DNA of 64,000 bases, from the NCBI GenBank assembly GCA_035650275.1, contig DASRHY010000062.1, positions 25,700-89,699 of the forward strand, written 5' to 3'. Source of the DNA: DASRHY01 sp035650275 (GTDB lineage: Bacteria; Actinomycetota; Actinomycetes; Propionibacteriales; Kribbellaceae). Below are positions 48,342 through 55,716 of this stretch, piece by piece. Both the position numbers and the translations under genes were made by a program. Under the pieces are notes generated by a model. That model saw only the letters and a program-made list of their open reading frames with translations. It was not told where the DNA came from and ran no database searches. Position 1 is the stretch's first letter. Every line of letters starts with the position of its first letter.

Positions 48342-48911
48342 ATGGCTCTGTGGCTGACCCGGGAACCCGAGGCGAACGACCTGCTGGACCGCGAACCGCT
48401 GGCTCTGATGATCGGCGTGCTGCTGGACCAGCAGATCCCGATGGAGGTGGCGTTCGCCGGGCCGAAGAAGATCTACGACCGGATCGGTGGGCTGGACACC
48501 CAGGCCATCGCCGACTTCGACCCGGAGAAGTTCGCCACTCTCTGCACCACACCGCCGGCGATCCACCGGTTCGGCGGAGCGATGTCCAAGCGGGTCCAGG
48601 CGCTGTGCGTCTATCTGGTCGAGCACTACGACGGCAGCGCCGAGGCGGTCTGGACCCGCGGCGCACCGGACGGCCCGGAGATCCTGCGCCGGCTCAAGGG
48701 CCTGCCCGGGTACGGCGAGCAGAAGGCGAAGATCTTCCTCGCCCTGCTCGGCAAGCAGCGCGGCCTGGAGGCGTCCGGCTGGCGTGAGGCCGCGGGCCAC
48801 TATGGCGAGCACGGCTCGCACCGCTCGGTCGCGGACGTGACCGACGAGGCCAGCCTGCAGGAGGTCCGCACCTTCAAGAAGGCAGCCAAGGCCGCCGCCA
48901 AGAAGGGGTGA
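48342..48911 (+). CDS. HhH-GPD family base-excision DNA repair protein, 189 aa
   Basis: MALWLTREPEANDLLDREPL start, PLALMIGVLLDQQIPMEVAF helix, GGLDTQAIADFDPEKFATL and the helix-hairpin-helix LKGLPGYGEQKAKIFLALLG. Family members are DNA glycosylase-like; there is no C-terminal Fe-S Cys cluster. The actinobacterial subgroup is short and uncharacterised. It follows the RelA/SpoT gene by 25 bases. C-terminal Lys/Ala-rich tail. Confidence 0.88.
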   Translation: MALWLTREPEANDLLDREPLALMIGVLLDQQIPMEVAFAGPKKIYDRIGGLDTQAIADFDPEKFATLCTTPPAIHRFGGAMSKRVQALCVYLVEHYDGSAEAVWTRGAPDGPEILRRLKGLPGYGEQKAKIFLALLGKQRGLEASGWREAAGHYGEHGSHRSVADVTDEASLQEVRTFKKAAKAAAKKG

Positions 48912-48940
48912 GCGCCGGCTCTCTGCACACGCAAGAAACC

Positions 48941-49864
48941 TCAGGACAGTGGTGGAGCGTCCGGTGTGAGGGTGCCGGCGTCGGCGTCGAGGGTCACGGG
49001 GGCGCCGAGCGGGACGGAGAGGTTGACCGGCTCGTGGCCGATCGCGGCGCCGCGCACGGTCGGGACACCGAGCGGCGCGAGCCGGTCGGACAGCAGGAAG
49101 TCGACCATCGCCGGGTCGTCGGACTCGCTGAAGTCGCCGAGCACGATGCCTGCGACCCGGTCGAACCAGCCGGCACGCAGCAGCTGGGTGAGCAGCCGGT
49201 CCAGCCGGTACGCGTCCTCGCTGATGTCCTCGAGCACCACCACGGCGCCGTGCGGGACGTCGTACGTCGGGGTGCCGATGCTGTCGGCCAGCAAGGCGAC
49301 GTTGCCGCCGCGCAACGGCCCGGACGCCCGGCCGCCGACCATGGTCGTCGCACCGGCGGAGGCGAGCAGGTCTGTCACCGTCTCCGGCTCGAAGAGCAGC
49401 TGCCACAGCCGGTCCCGGCTGTCGGCGGTCTCCAGCTGCCCGACCGCGGCCACCATCGGGCCGTGCACGGTGACGATGCCGGCGGCGTTGAACACCTCGT
49501 GCAGTGCGGTGATGTCGCTGAAGCCGACGAACACCTTGGGGTCGGCCGCGACGAGCTCGGCGGCGTCCAGGTGCGGGAGCATCCGCTGGACGCCGTACCC
49601 GCCACGGGCGCAGAACACCGCCGCGTACGACGGGTCCAGCCAGGCGGTCCGGAAGTCCTTCGCCCGCGTCTCGTCGTCGGCCGCGAGGTAGCTCAGCCGG
49701 TCGTGCACGCCGGACACGCCCGGCAGTACGTCGACCGTCAGGCTCCACTCGCGCAGCAGCGTCAGCCCGACCGCGAGCCGGTCCGGTTCGACGGGTCCCG
49801 CCGGTGCGACGACGGCCACGCGGTCGCCGGGAACCAGCCGCCGGGGTGTTCGGTAGTCAGACAC
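48941..49864 (-). CDS. LD-carboxypeptidase (peptidase S66, LdcA), 307 aa
   Basis: Catalytic Ser in VFVGFSDITALHE, Glu in VVVLEDISEDAYRLDRLL and His in AAIGHEPVNLSVPLG give the S66 triad. The N-terminal VAVVAPAGPVEPDRL and VFCARGGYGVQRMLPHLD are typical. It trims L,D-tetrapeptides in peptidoglycan recycling or cleaves related cyclic peptides. No signal sequence, so cytosolic. Confidence 0.94.
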   Translation of the reverse strand: MSDYRTPRRLVPGDRVAVVAPAGPVEPDRLAVGLTLLREWSLTVDVLPGVSGVHDRLSYLAADDETRAKDFRTAWLDPSYAAVFCARGGYGVQRMLPHLDAAELVAADPKVFVGFSDITALHEVFNAAGIVTVHGPMVAAVGQLETADSRDRLWQLLFEPETVTDLLASAGATTMVGGRASGPLRGGNVALLADSIGTPTYDVPHGAVVVLEDISEDAYRLDRLLTQLLRAGWFDRVAGIVLGDFSESDDPAMVDFLLSDRLAPLGVPTVRGAAIGHEPVNLSVPLGAPVTLDADAGTLTPDAPPLS

Positions 49865-49903
49865 GGCGTGAGGCTAGCCGACGCCACTGGGAGGATGGCC
49901 GGC

Positions 49904-50197
49904 ATGGTTCTCGAGGTCGCGCTGGTCGAAGTGGTTCCGGGTCAGGAGGACGCGTTCGCGGCGGCGTACGCGAAGGCGCACGAGGTGCTCGCCGGTACGC
50001 CGGGCTGCCTGTCCGTGCGGATGACCCGCGGGATCGAGTCGCCCAGCCGGTTCGTGCTGCTGGTCGAGTGGGACTCGGTCGAGGCGCATCTGCGCAACTT
50101 CCGCGAGAGCGACCGGTTCACCACCTGGCGCGGGCACATCGGCGCGTTCTTCGCCGAACCGCCTCGCGTCGAGCACTTCACCGACGTCCCGGCCTGA
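49904..50197 (+). CDS. Antibiotic biosynthesis monooxygenase (ABM) family protein, 97 aa
   Basis: A dimeric alpha-beta barrel protein: VALVEVVPGQEDAFAAAYAK, FVLLVEWDSVEAHLRNFRES, FTTWRGHIGAFFAEPPRVEH. The family includes quinone-forming monooxygenases and heme-degrading IsdG; the substrate cannot be assigned. The ATG at 49904 has GGGAGG at 49889-49894; an in-frame ATG at 49895 is too close to it. The 3' end is followed by the interspersed repeat locus C. Confidence 0.85.
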   Translation: MVLEVALVEVVPGQEDAFAAAYAKAHEVLAGTPGCLSVRMTRGIESPSRFVLLVEWDSVEAHLRNFRESDRFTTWRGHIGAFFAEPPRVEHFTDVPA

Positions 50198-50212
50198 GGG
50201 ACGCCCCCCACT

Positions 50213-50268
50213 GGTCACAAGGGCCCGATGAACGACGACACGCCGGGTCACAAGGGCCCGATGATCGG
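50213..50268. repeat. GGGCCCGATGA repeat, locus C
   Basis: GGTCACAAGGGCCCGATGAAC and a second copy (GGTCACAAGGGCCCGATGATC) flank CGACACGCC, the same layout as at 37403-37458 and inverted at 37141-37212. The motif GGGCCC is the palindrome core. It lies 15 bases after the monooxygenase stop. Confidence 0.82.
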
Positions 50269-50276
50269 ATTGGATG

Positions 50277-50408
50277 TCAGGTCACCTGCACCTCGGCGGA
50301 CTGGGTGGTGTTGTTGACGGTCACGGACAGGCGGATGGTGCCGCGGTACTTGGCCGTCAGGGTACCGGTGGACGGGTCGTAGGAGGCCGTGGCGAACCAG
50401 GGGGCGTC
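50277..50408 (-). pseudogene. Orphan 3' end of a lost gene (C-terminal beta-domain remnant)
   Basis: In one minus-strand frame about 43 codons read DAPWFATASYDPSTGTLTAK, YRGTIRLSVTVNNTTQSAE and VQVT, ending in TGA at 50277-50279. Codon use is strongly GC3 and the sequence looks like a beta-sandwich tail of a secreted glycosidase-type protein. There is no start codon upstream and the frame is closed by a stop 17 codons upstream of the DAPW. It is a gene remnant. Confidence 0.6.
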
Positions 50409-50498
50409 AGGTGTACGGCGGGCAACCGATCGGTGACAAAGTAACGCCTATAGCCCGGCTACCGGTCAGTTTCTGGCTAGCCGTCTCGTCTTCAGCCG

Positions 50499-50590
50499 GC
50501 AGTTCGCGTGGTTGACCCGCTGGGCGGCGGGTTGTCTCTGGCTATGACCGGGGCTAAGTCGCGGTTCGGCGGGTTCACCACGCGAATTGC
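50499..50590. repeat. 92-bp interspersed palindromic repeat, copy 1
   Basis: GCAGTTCGCGTGGTTGACC (50499-50517) and GGTTCACCACGCGAATTGC (50572-50590) are inverted with few mismatches, enclosing a GC-rich core. The same arms occur twice near 56.6-56.9 kb. The region 50409-50638 otherwise holds no gene; it is between a gene remnant and the rhodanese gene end. Confidence 0.75.
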
Positions 50591-50638
50591 GGTTGGGGTG
50601 GAGGGACAAGGCCGCAGGCGTGTCGCTGGTGGCGCAAA

Positions 50639-50959
50639 TCAGCCGGCGACGGGACGGCCCGCGGCGGCCCACTGGTACATGCCGCCGTCGAGGTTGACGG
50701 CGTCCTTGCCGGCCGCGTTCAGGAAGTGCGCGGCCCGGCCGGACCGGCCGCCGACCGCGCAGACGCAGACCACCTTCTTGCCGTCCGGTACCTCGTCGAG
50801 CCGCCCGGGCAGCTGTCCCAGCGGGATGTGCTGCGCACCGCTGATGTGCCCGCCGGCCCACTCGTCGTCCTCGCGCACGTCGAGCACGTGCACGTCGCGG
50901 AGCAGGTCATCGGTCAGGTCGGTCACCGTGATGGCCGGAACGTCAGGGGTGTGGAACAT
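50639..50959 (-). CDS. Rhodanese-like domain protein, 106 aa
   Basis: Single rhodanese domain: VHVLDVREDDEWAGGHISGA, the CxxxxxR active loop VCAVGGRSGRAAHFL with the sulfur-carrying Cys, and VNLDGGMYQWAAAGRPV. It can transfer sulfane sulfur to cyanide or to proteins in Fe-S or thiolation pathways; the acceptor is not indicated. It is 34 bases downstream of the Fpg/Nei gene on the same strand. Confidence 0.93.
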   Translation of the reverse strand: MFHTPDVPAITVTDLTDDLLRDVHVLDVREDDEWAGGHISGAQHIPLGQLPGRLDEVPDGKKVVCVCAVGGRSGRAAHFLNAAGKDAVNLDGGMYQWAAAGRPVAG

Positions 50960-50993
50960 ACCGCCGATTCTCGCAGGGCCGGGAAAGCGCCGC

Positions 50994-51851
50994 TTACTTC
51001 AGGAGCTTGGACAGGCGGCGGTCGGCGAGCGGCTTGCCACCGGTCTGGCAGGTGGCGCAGTACTGCAGCGACGAGTCGTGGAAGCTCACCTCGCGGATCA
51101 CGTCACCGCAGACCGGGCACTTCTCGCCCTTCTTGCCGTGCACCCGCAGCCCACTCTTCTTCTCCGACTTCAGGTCCTGCGCCGCGAGGCCGGCGGACCG
51201 CTCGACCGCGTCCCGCAGCGTCGCCTGCATCGCGTCGTACAGAGCGCTGAGCTCGTCCGCGCTCAGGTTGGACGCAGGCTTGAACGGGCTCATCTTCGCG
51301 ACGTGCAGGATCTCATCGGAGTACGCGTTGCCGATGCCGGCGATCACCGACTGGTCCCGCAGCACACCCTTCAGCTGGGACCGGCCGGCCTTCTTCATGA
51401 TGTCGCCGAACGCGTCCTCGTCGAGTGTGAACGGGTCCGGCCCGAGCCGGGAGATCCCTGGCACTTCGGCCGGGTCGCGTACGACGTACACGGCGAGCTT
51501 CTTCTGCGTGCCGGCCTCGGTCAGGTCGAATCCGGAGTCGTCGTCGAGCACCGCGCGGAACGCGATCGGGCCCTTGCCGGGTCGCAGCATCGTCTTCGGC
51601 TGCTCCTCGCGCCAGCGCAGCCAGCCGGCCCGGGCCAGGTGGATCACCAGGTGCAGCCCCTGCGCCTCCAGGTCGAGAAACTTGCCGTGCCGGTGCACAT
51701 TCTCGATCACCAGGCCGGCCAGTGCGGATACCGGCGGGTCGTACGTCTTCAGCGCGCTGATCGCGGTGATGTCGGCGCGCACCAGCGCGTGGTCGACCGC
51801 TCGCTCGCGCAGGAACGCGGCCAGCGACTCCACCTCGGGCAGTTCGGGCAC
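50994..51851 (-). CDS. Fpg/Nei-family DNA glycosylase, 285 aa
   Basis: The start is GTG at 51851 so that the mature N terminus is Pro-Glu (PELPEVESLAAFLRE), the catalytic Pro2/Glu3. H2TH region: SVIAGIGNAYSDEILH. The C-terminal zinc finger is CPVCGDVIREVSFH ... LQYCATCQTGGK with four Cys. It removes oxidised bases and nicks DNA. No frame damage. Divergent from the SRPBCC gene with a 37-base spacer. Confidence 0.95.
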   Translation of the reverse strand: MPELPEVESLAAFLRERAVDHALVRADITAISALKTYDPPVSALAGLVIENVHRHGKFLDLEAQGLHLVIHLARAGWLRWREEQPKTMLRPGKGPIAFRAVLDDDSGFDLTEAGTQKKLAVYVVRDPAEVPGISRLGPDPFTLDEDAFGDIMKKAGRSQLKGVLRDQSVIAGIGNAYSDEILHVAKMSPFKPASNLSADELSALYDAMQATLRDAVERSAGLAAQDLKSEKKSGLRVHGKKGEKCPVCGDVIREVSFHDSSLQYCATCQTGGKPLADRRLSKLLK

Positions 51852-51888
51852 GCGTTTATTGTGCCCGGTTCCGGTGACAGGTCGAGTG

Positions 51889-52341
51889 ATGAGCGATGAG
51901 CTGAGGGCCGAGACGACGGTGCCGGTGCCGCCGGAACGAGCGTTCGCGCTGTTCACCACCGGCCTCGCCCAATGGTGGCCCCGGGAGTTCTCCTGGTCCG
52001 GCGCGTACAAGCTGGAGCAGGTCGGGATCGACGACGGCGTGCTGTACGAGATCGGGCCGCACGGGCTGCGCTGGGACTGGGGCCGAGTGCTGGCCTGGGC
52101 GCCGCCGCGCGGCCTGACGTTCTCCTGGCAGATCGGCCCGGACCGGGTCCCGATACCGGACGCCGACTCCGCGAGCGAGGTGGTGGTCTCGTTCACGCCG
52201 GTCGCGGACGGCAGCCGCGTGCTCGTCGTACACCGGCGCTGGGACCGCCACGGGAAAGCCGGGCAGGCGTACCGGGAGGCGTTCGGCCCGGCGTGGGAGC
52301 AGGCGTTGCGGTCGTACGCAGAGGCAGCCAGGCGGCTGTGA
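51889..52341 (+). CDS. SRPBCC (START-like) domain protein, 150 aa
   Basis: AHSA1-type fold: TVPVPPERAFALFTTGLAQW, WPREFSWSGAYKLEQ, LAWAPPRGLTFSWQIGPDR and the C-terminal helix RWDRHGKAGQAYREAFGPAW. Family members bind hydrophobic ligands or act as co-chaperone-like modules. Partner not identified; it is followed by a small helical protein. Confidence 0.85.
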   Translation: MSDELRAETTVPVPPERAFALFTTGLAQWWPREFSWSGAYKLEQVGIDDGVLYEIGPHGLRWDWGRVLAWAPPRGLTFSWQIGPDRVPIPDADSASEVVVSFTPVADGSRVLVVHRRWDRHGKAGQAYREAFGPAWEQALRSYAEAARRL

Positions 52342-52415
52342 TAGCTGTACGGGCAGCCGAGGTCGTCGGACTTGTCCGGTTCGGATAACGTCAGGTGCGG
52401 AGGTAAGGAGCCGAC

Positions 52416-52556
52416 ATGGGAATCGTCAAGGGTGTGCTGAAGACCGCGGTGATCGCCAAAGCGCTGCAGATCGCACAACGCGAGATGAGCAAGCCGGAGA
52501 ACCAGCGCAAGGCCAAGGAGATGCTGCACAAGGTTCAGCAGCGCGCCAAGCGCTGA
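52416..52556 (+). CDS. Small basic helical protein, 46 aa
   Basis: A GGAGGTAAGGAG ribosome binding site lies a few bases before the ATG at 52416. The sequence MGIVKGVLKTAVIAKALQIA then QREMSKPENQRKAKEM, ending VQQRAKR, is amphipathic and basic. The strong ribosome binding site and codon use support a real gene; homologues are found in related actinobacteria in my recollection, but I cannot name a function. It is convergent with the methyltransferase, whose stop is four bases away. Confidence 0.72.
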   Translation: MGIVKGVLKTAVIAKALQIAQREMSKPENQRKAKEMLHKVQQRAKR

Positions 52557-52559
52557 CCT

Positions 52560-53384
52560 TCAGCGTTTGACGGCCTGCAGCGTGTACGACGCGGGCAGCC
52601 GCTCGGGCCGGTCGGCCAGACGCCACTCCTTGCCGTCGGGCGTCCGGGTCATCTGACCGGGTAGCGCCAGCCACGGCACGCTGTCGTGCTCGGCCAGCCC
52701 GGTGAGCTCCATCCCGCTGCCGAGCAGCGCGGTCACGATCTCGCCGAGGCCGCGGTTCCACTCGTGCGTGGTGTTGTGGACAAACTCGGCGTTCGTCTCG
52801 ACGTACGTGCCGCCCTCGGTCCAGACGACGGGCTCGGCCTGCTCGAAGTAGCTGTGCCCGATCGTGAGCGCGTCGGTGCGCCCCTCGTCGATCGACCACA
52901 GCACCGGGTGTCCCTCCCGGATGAACAGCCGCCCGCCCGGCCTGAGCAGCCCGGCCACCGTCGCCGCCCAGCGCTCGACACTCGGCAGCCAGCACAGCGC
53001 GCCGATGCCGGTGAACACCAGGTCGTACGACCCCGCGCCAAGCACGTCGACCGCGTCGTACACATCGGCTTCGACGAAGTCGACGTCGTCGCCGGTCCGC
53101 GCGACCAGCGCCCGGGCCTGCTCGAGCGCAGCGGCGGAGAAGTCCAGTCCGGTCATCCGGGCGCCGAGCCGGGACAGCGAGATCGTGTCGGTGCCGATGT
53201 GGCACTGCAGGTGCACCCCGCGCAGCCCGCGGACGTCGCCGAGCAGCGGCAGGTCGAACCGCACCACGTCGCTGAGGAACTCCGGGTCCGCGACGAACCG
53301 CTCCACCGCGTAGTCCACCGACGCAGCATGCACCGGCGCCCGCTCGTCCCAGCTCGCCTTGTTCAGCACCCGGTAGTCGTCCAC
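52560..53384 (-). CDS. SAM-dependent methyltransferase, class I, 274 aa
   Basis: Motif I is LRGVHLQCHIGTDTISLSRLG, with C-H-I-G-T replacing the usual E-x-G-x-G; motif II MTGLDFSAAALEQARALVAR; motif III VFTGIGALCWLPSVERWAAT. The C terminus is long (HSYFEQAEPVVWTEGGTYVE). Methyl acceptor unknown. The start is GTG at 53384; upstream in-frame codons read through a neighbouring frame and are unlikely. The four-Cys DUF1272 protein is upstream on the same strand. Confidence 0.87.
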   Translation of the reverse strand: MDDYRVLNKASWDERAPVHAASVDYAVERFVADPEFLSDVVRFDLPLLGDVRGLRGVHLQCHIGTDTISLSRLGARMTGLDFSAAALEQARALVARTGDDVDFVEADVYDAVDVLGAGSYDLVFTGIGALCWLPSVERWAATVAGLLRPGGRLFIREGHPVLWSIDEGRTDALTIGHSYFEQAEPVVWTEGGTYVETNAEFVHNTTHEWNRGLGEIVTALLGSGMELTGLAEHDSVPWLALPGQMTRTPDGKEWRLADRPERLPASYTLQAVKR

Positions 53385-53442
53385 ACCGCCGACCCTGACA
53401 CAGCCGTGCGCTCGGCTGCCTCCCGAATTCCCGCTGCTCGGG

Positions 53443-53625
53443 TCAGGAGGTGTCGGTGGCACGGCGCGGGCGGCGGACCAGCTCGCCGGCGCAGTTCGGG
53501 CACACGCGATGTATCTCCGTCGTACACGACTCGCAGAAGGTGCACTCGTACGTGCAGATGTACACCGTCCCGTCCGGCACGACGTCGGTCCCGCACCGCT
53601 CACAGGTACTCCGCATCTCCAGCAC
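53443..53625 (-). CDS. DUF1272 zinc-ribbon protein, 60 aa
   Basis: Cys pairs CERCGTDV, CTYECTFCESC and CPNC (five-plus Cys) with the family pattern TVYICTYECTFCESCTTEI and VCPNCAGELVRRPRR. I chose the GTG at 53625 so that it begins MLEMRSTCERC, the family start. Function unknown; the basic tail may bind nucleic acid. Confidence 0.85.
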   Translation of the reverse strand: MLEMRSTCERCGTDVVPDGTVYICTYECTFCESCTTEIHRVCPNCAGELVRRPRRATDTS

Positions 53626-53893
53626 ACGCCCAGTGTGGTGCCATCCGCCGCCAACACGGAGGGTTGGGGGAAAGTCCACCGTGCAGTGACCGGCTGTAGC
53701 CCCTGCTCCAAGCGGTCCGCGCCGGTGAAATCGAGGCATGACCACCGCCACCTGGCGGGCGGCTGGGGCTCGGTGATCGCCGAGCATCTGAAGGCGCTGC
53801 CGATGTACGGCCTGTCGCAGATCAGCATGCACGGCCCGACCACGTCGGCTGGCTGCCTAGGGCTTACGCCTAGTGACCGGCGCGGCCTGACAC
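53626..53893. other. 268-bp spacer with no supported gene
   Basis: Nothing convincing is coded here. A plus-strand stretch near 53776-53860 (VIAEHLKALPMYGLSQISM in one frame) looks coding-like but has no start and ends at a stop within about 30 codons; it could be a small gene remnant. The end contains CTAGGGCTTACGCCTAG (53858-53874), a short CTAG-bounded inverted repeat. Confidence 0.35.
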
Positions 53894-53945
53894 GTGAACG
53901 GGCCCGGGGAACCAGGCGCTGTCCTGGTCACCCGGGCCCGTTCAC
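53894..53945. terminator. Strong nested hairpin terminator
   Basis: GTGAACGGGCCCGGG (53894-53908) pairs perfectly with CCCGGGCCCGTTCAC (53931-53945), and the loop contains a second short stem (ACCAGG/CCTGGT). It lies 20 bases after the stop of the small membrane protein at 53966 (minus strand), so it terminates that transcript; read-through from the plus side is also blocked. Confidence 0.85.
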
Positions 53946-53965
53946 CGACGGCCCGCCTGGGCCGG

Positions 53966-54235
53966 TCATGCGGCGTGGCGGCCGTGGTTGTGGGTGAAGA
54001 GCCGGCCGCGACGGAGCGAGAGCACGTTGCCCTGTGTGTCGAACGGCTTGTGGGTGAACGGTTCGGCCTTGCCGCCGAGGGCGAACAGGTCGAGCTTGGT
54101 CCTGGCGACATCCCGGTCATGGCGAGTCCCGCTGCCGGAGTGGCCCGCGAACGAGCCGCTGTTCCGGCGGTGGCTGAACTCGAGTGCCGCGATGATGGCC
54201 AGCGCGAGTACTACAAGGATGATTGTTCCGGTCAT
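53966..54235 (-). CDS. Small single-pass membrane protein, 89 aa
   Basis: The first 22 residues are a membrane segment (MTGTIILVVLALAIIAALEF). The rest is hydrophilic, with HRRNSGSFAGHSGSG, KPFDTQGNVLSLRRGRLFTH and a His-rich end (NHGRHAA). I do not recognise a family. The ATG at 54235 gives the segment at the N terminus. The gene is divergent from the GlxA-type regulator and its end is followed by a strong hairpin. Confidence 0.65.
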   Translation of the reverse strand: MTGTIILVVLALAIIAALEFSHRRNSGSFAGHSGSGTRHDRDVARTKLDLFALGGKAEPFTHKPFDTQGNVLSLRRGRLFTHNHGRHAA

Positions 54236-54318
54236 GGCAGTAACTATCCTCTCAATGAGATCCAGCCACAATTGGCATAACTGACCTGCTTCTACAAGTT
54301 TCTGCCATACTGGCTGAC

Positions 54319-55278
54319 GTGTTGACGAAAATTGGCGTGGTCCTGCTGGAGGACGTCGCCGTGTTCGAGTTCGGCGTGCTGACCGAGGTGTTCGGGATCG
54401 ACCGCACCGATGACGGGGTGCCACCATTCGACTTCAGGGTGTGCTCGACGCGGCCGGGGGAGCCGCTGCGGGCCACCGGCGGCTTCTCCCAGATCGTCGC
54501 GCCGCACGGCCTCGACGCCCTCGAGGACGTCGACCTGGTCGCCGTACCCGCCACGACGATCCGCGACGAGTACCCGGCCGAGGTGATCGCTGCGCTGCGG
54601 GCCGCGGCGGAGCGCGGCGCGACGCTGCTGACGGTGTGCTCGGGCGCGTTCGTCCTGGGAGCCGCTGGGTTGCTTGATCACACCCGCTGTACGACGCATT
54701 GGCGCTATGCGGATCATTTCATCGCCCGGTTTCCGGACGCCAAGCTCGACCCGGACGTGTTGTTCGTCGACGACGGCAACATCATCACCAGCGCCGGAAC
54801 CGCCGCCGGGATCGACGCCTGCCTGCACCTGGTACGGCGCGAGCTGGGCAGCGCGGTCGCGACGCGGATCGCGCGCCGGATGGTGGTACCGCCGCAGCGG
54901 GACGGCGGTCAGCGGCAGTACGTCGAGCTACCGGTGCCGGAGTCGGCCGGCGACAGCCTGCAACCGGTGCTGGACTGGATGCTGGAGAACCTCACCGTCG
55001 AGCACACCGTGCCCGCACTGGCGCGTCGCGCGCAGATGTCGGATCGGACCTTCGCCCGCCGGTTCGTCGCCGAGACCGGCACCACCCCGCACAAGTGGCT
55101 GACGCTGCAGCGTGTACTGCACGCCCGCACCCTGCTCGAGGAGACCGGCCTCGGCATCGAGGAGATCGCGACGGAGTCCGGGTTCGGCACCGCGGCATTG
55201 CTGCGGCACCACTTCCGCCGTGTGGTCGGGGTACCGCCGCAGGACTACCGCCGCACCTTCCACTCCGTCCCTGTGTGA
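54319..55278 (+). CDS. GlxA-type AraC family transcriptional regulator, 319 aa
   Basis: The N-terminal DJ-1/PfpI-like domain has LLTVCSGAFVLGAAGLLD with its nucleophile-elbow Cys and a VALPATTIRDEYPAEV-like segment; the C-terminal AraC DNA-binding domain contains LARRAQMSDRTFARRFVAET, WLTLQRVLHARTLLEETGLG and ATESGFGTAALLRHHFRR. The ligand is unknown. It is monocistronic. Confidence 0.93.
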   Translation: MLTKIGVVLLEDVAVFEFGVLTEVFGIDRTDDGVPPFDFRVCSTRPGEPLRATGGFSQIVAPHGLDALEDVDLVAVPATTIRDEYPAEVIAALRAAAERGATLLTVCSGAFVLGAAGLLDHTRCTTHWRYADHFIARFPDAKLDPDVLFVDDGNIITSAGTAAGIDACLHLVRRELGSAVATRIARRMVVPPQRDGGQRQYVELPVPESAGDSLQPVLDWMLENLTVEHTVPALARRAQMSDRTFARRFVAETGTTPHKWLTLQRVLHARTLLEETGLGIEEIATESGFGTAALLRHHFRRVVGVPPQDYRRTFHSVPV

Positions 55279-55297
55279 GTCCGGGTCTGGTCCAGGT

Positions 55298-55630
55298 CTA
55301 GTCCTGGACCAGGCCGATGATGTTGCCCTCGGCATCCTTCAGTACGGCGATGACCCTGCCGCCGCCGACGTCCTTGGCTGCCTCGAGCACCTCGGCGCCG
55401 GCCTTGACCAGCCGGTCCACGCTGTCGTCGATCGCGGCGACGTGCCAGTACGGCGTCGTACCGTGCTTGTGGCCGTTCGGGTCCAGCCCGATCTCCTGGT
55501 CGCCGACAGTGAAGCCGACGTAGTACGGCGAGTCCGAGCTCGGCTCCGCCCCGAGCAGCTCGGTGAACATCGCCTTCGCCCGGGCGAGGTCCTGGACCGG
55601 GTAGATGACGGTCTTGATGCCTGTGCTCAT
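55298..55630 (-). CDS. VOC-family (glyoxalase-like) protein, 110 aa
   Basis: A beta-alpha-beta-beta-beta repeat pair: TVIYPVQDLARAKAMFTELL, YVGFTVGDQEIGLDPNGHKH, YWHVAAIDDSVDRLVKAGAE, GRVIAVLKDAEGNIIGLVQD. Ligand residues are consistent with a metal- or ligand-binding VOC protein but not assignable. It starts 86 bases from the divergent ECF41 sigma gene; ECF41 factors typically control adjacent oxidoreductase/decarboxylase genes, and this VOC gene may be such a target. Confidence 0.87.
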   Translation of the reverse strand: MSTGIKTVIYPVQDLARAKAMFTELLGAEPSSDSPYYVGFTVGDQEIGLDPNGHKHGTTPYWHVAAIDDSVDRLVKAGAEVLEAAKDVGGGRVIAVLKDAEGNIIGLVQD

Positions 55631-55653
55631 CGGACGCTCCCTCATGATCGTTC

Positions 55654-55680
55654 TGTCACACCGCCCGGTTCCGGCCGGTC
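55654..55680 (+). promoter_or_regulatory. Candidate ECF41-type promoter
   Basis: TGTCACA at 55654-55660 resembles the ECF41 -35, and CGGTC at 55676-55680 the CGTC-like -10, with about 16 bases between. It lies in the spacer ahead of the sigma gene, so autoregulation is likely. Match to -10 is imperfect. Confidence 0.5.
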
Positions 55681-55716
55681 ACTCGTATGACAGCACGCAA
55701 CGGAGGAATGTGACCG

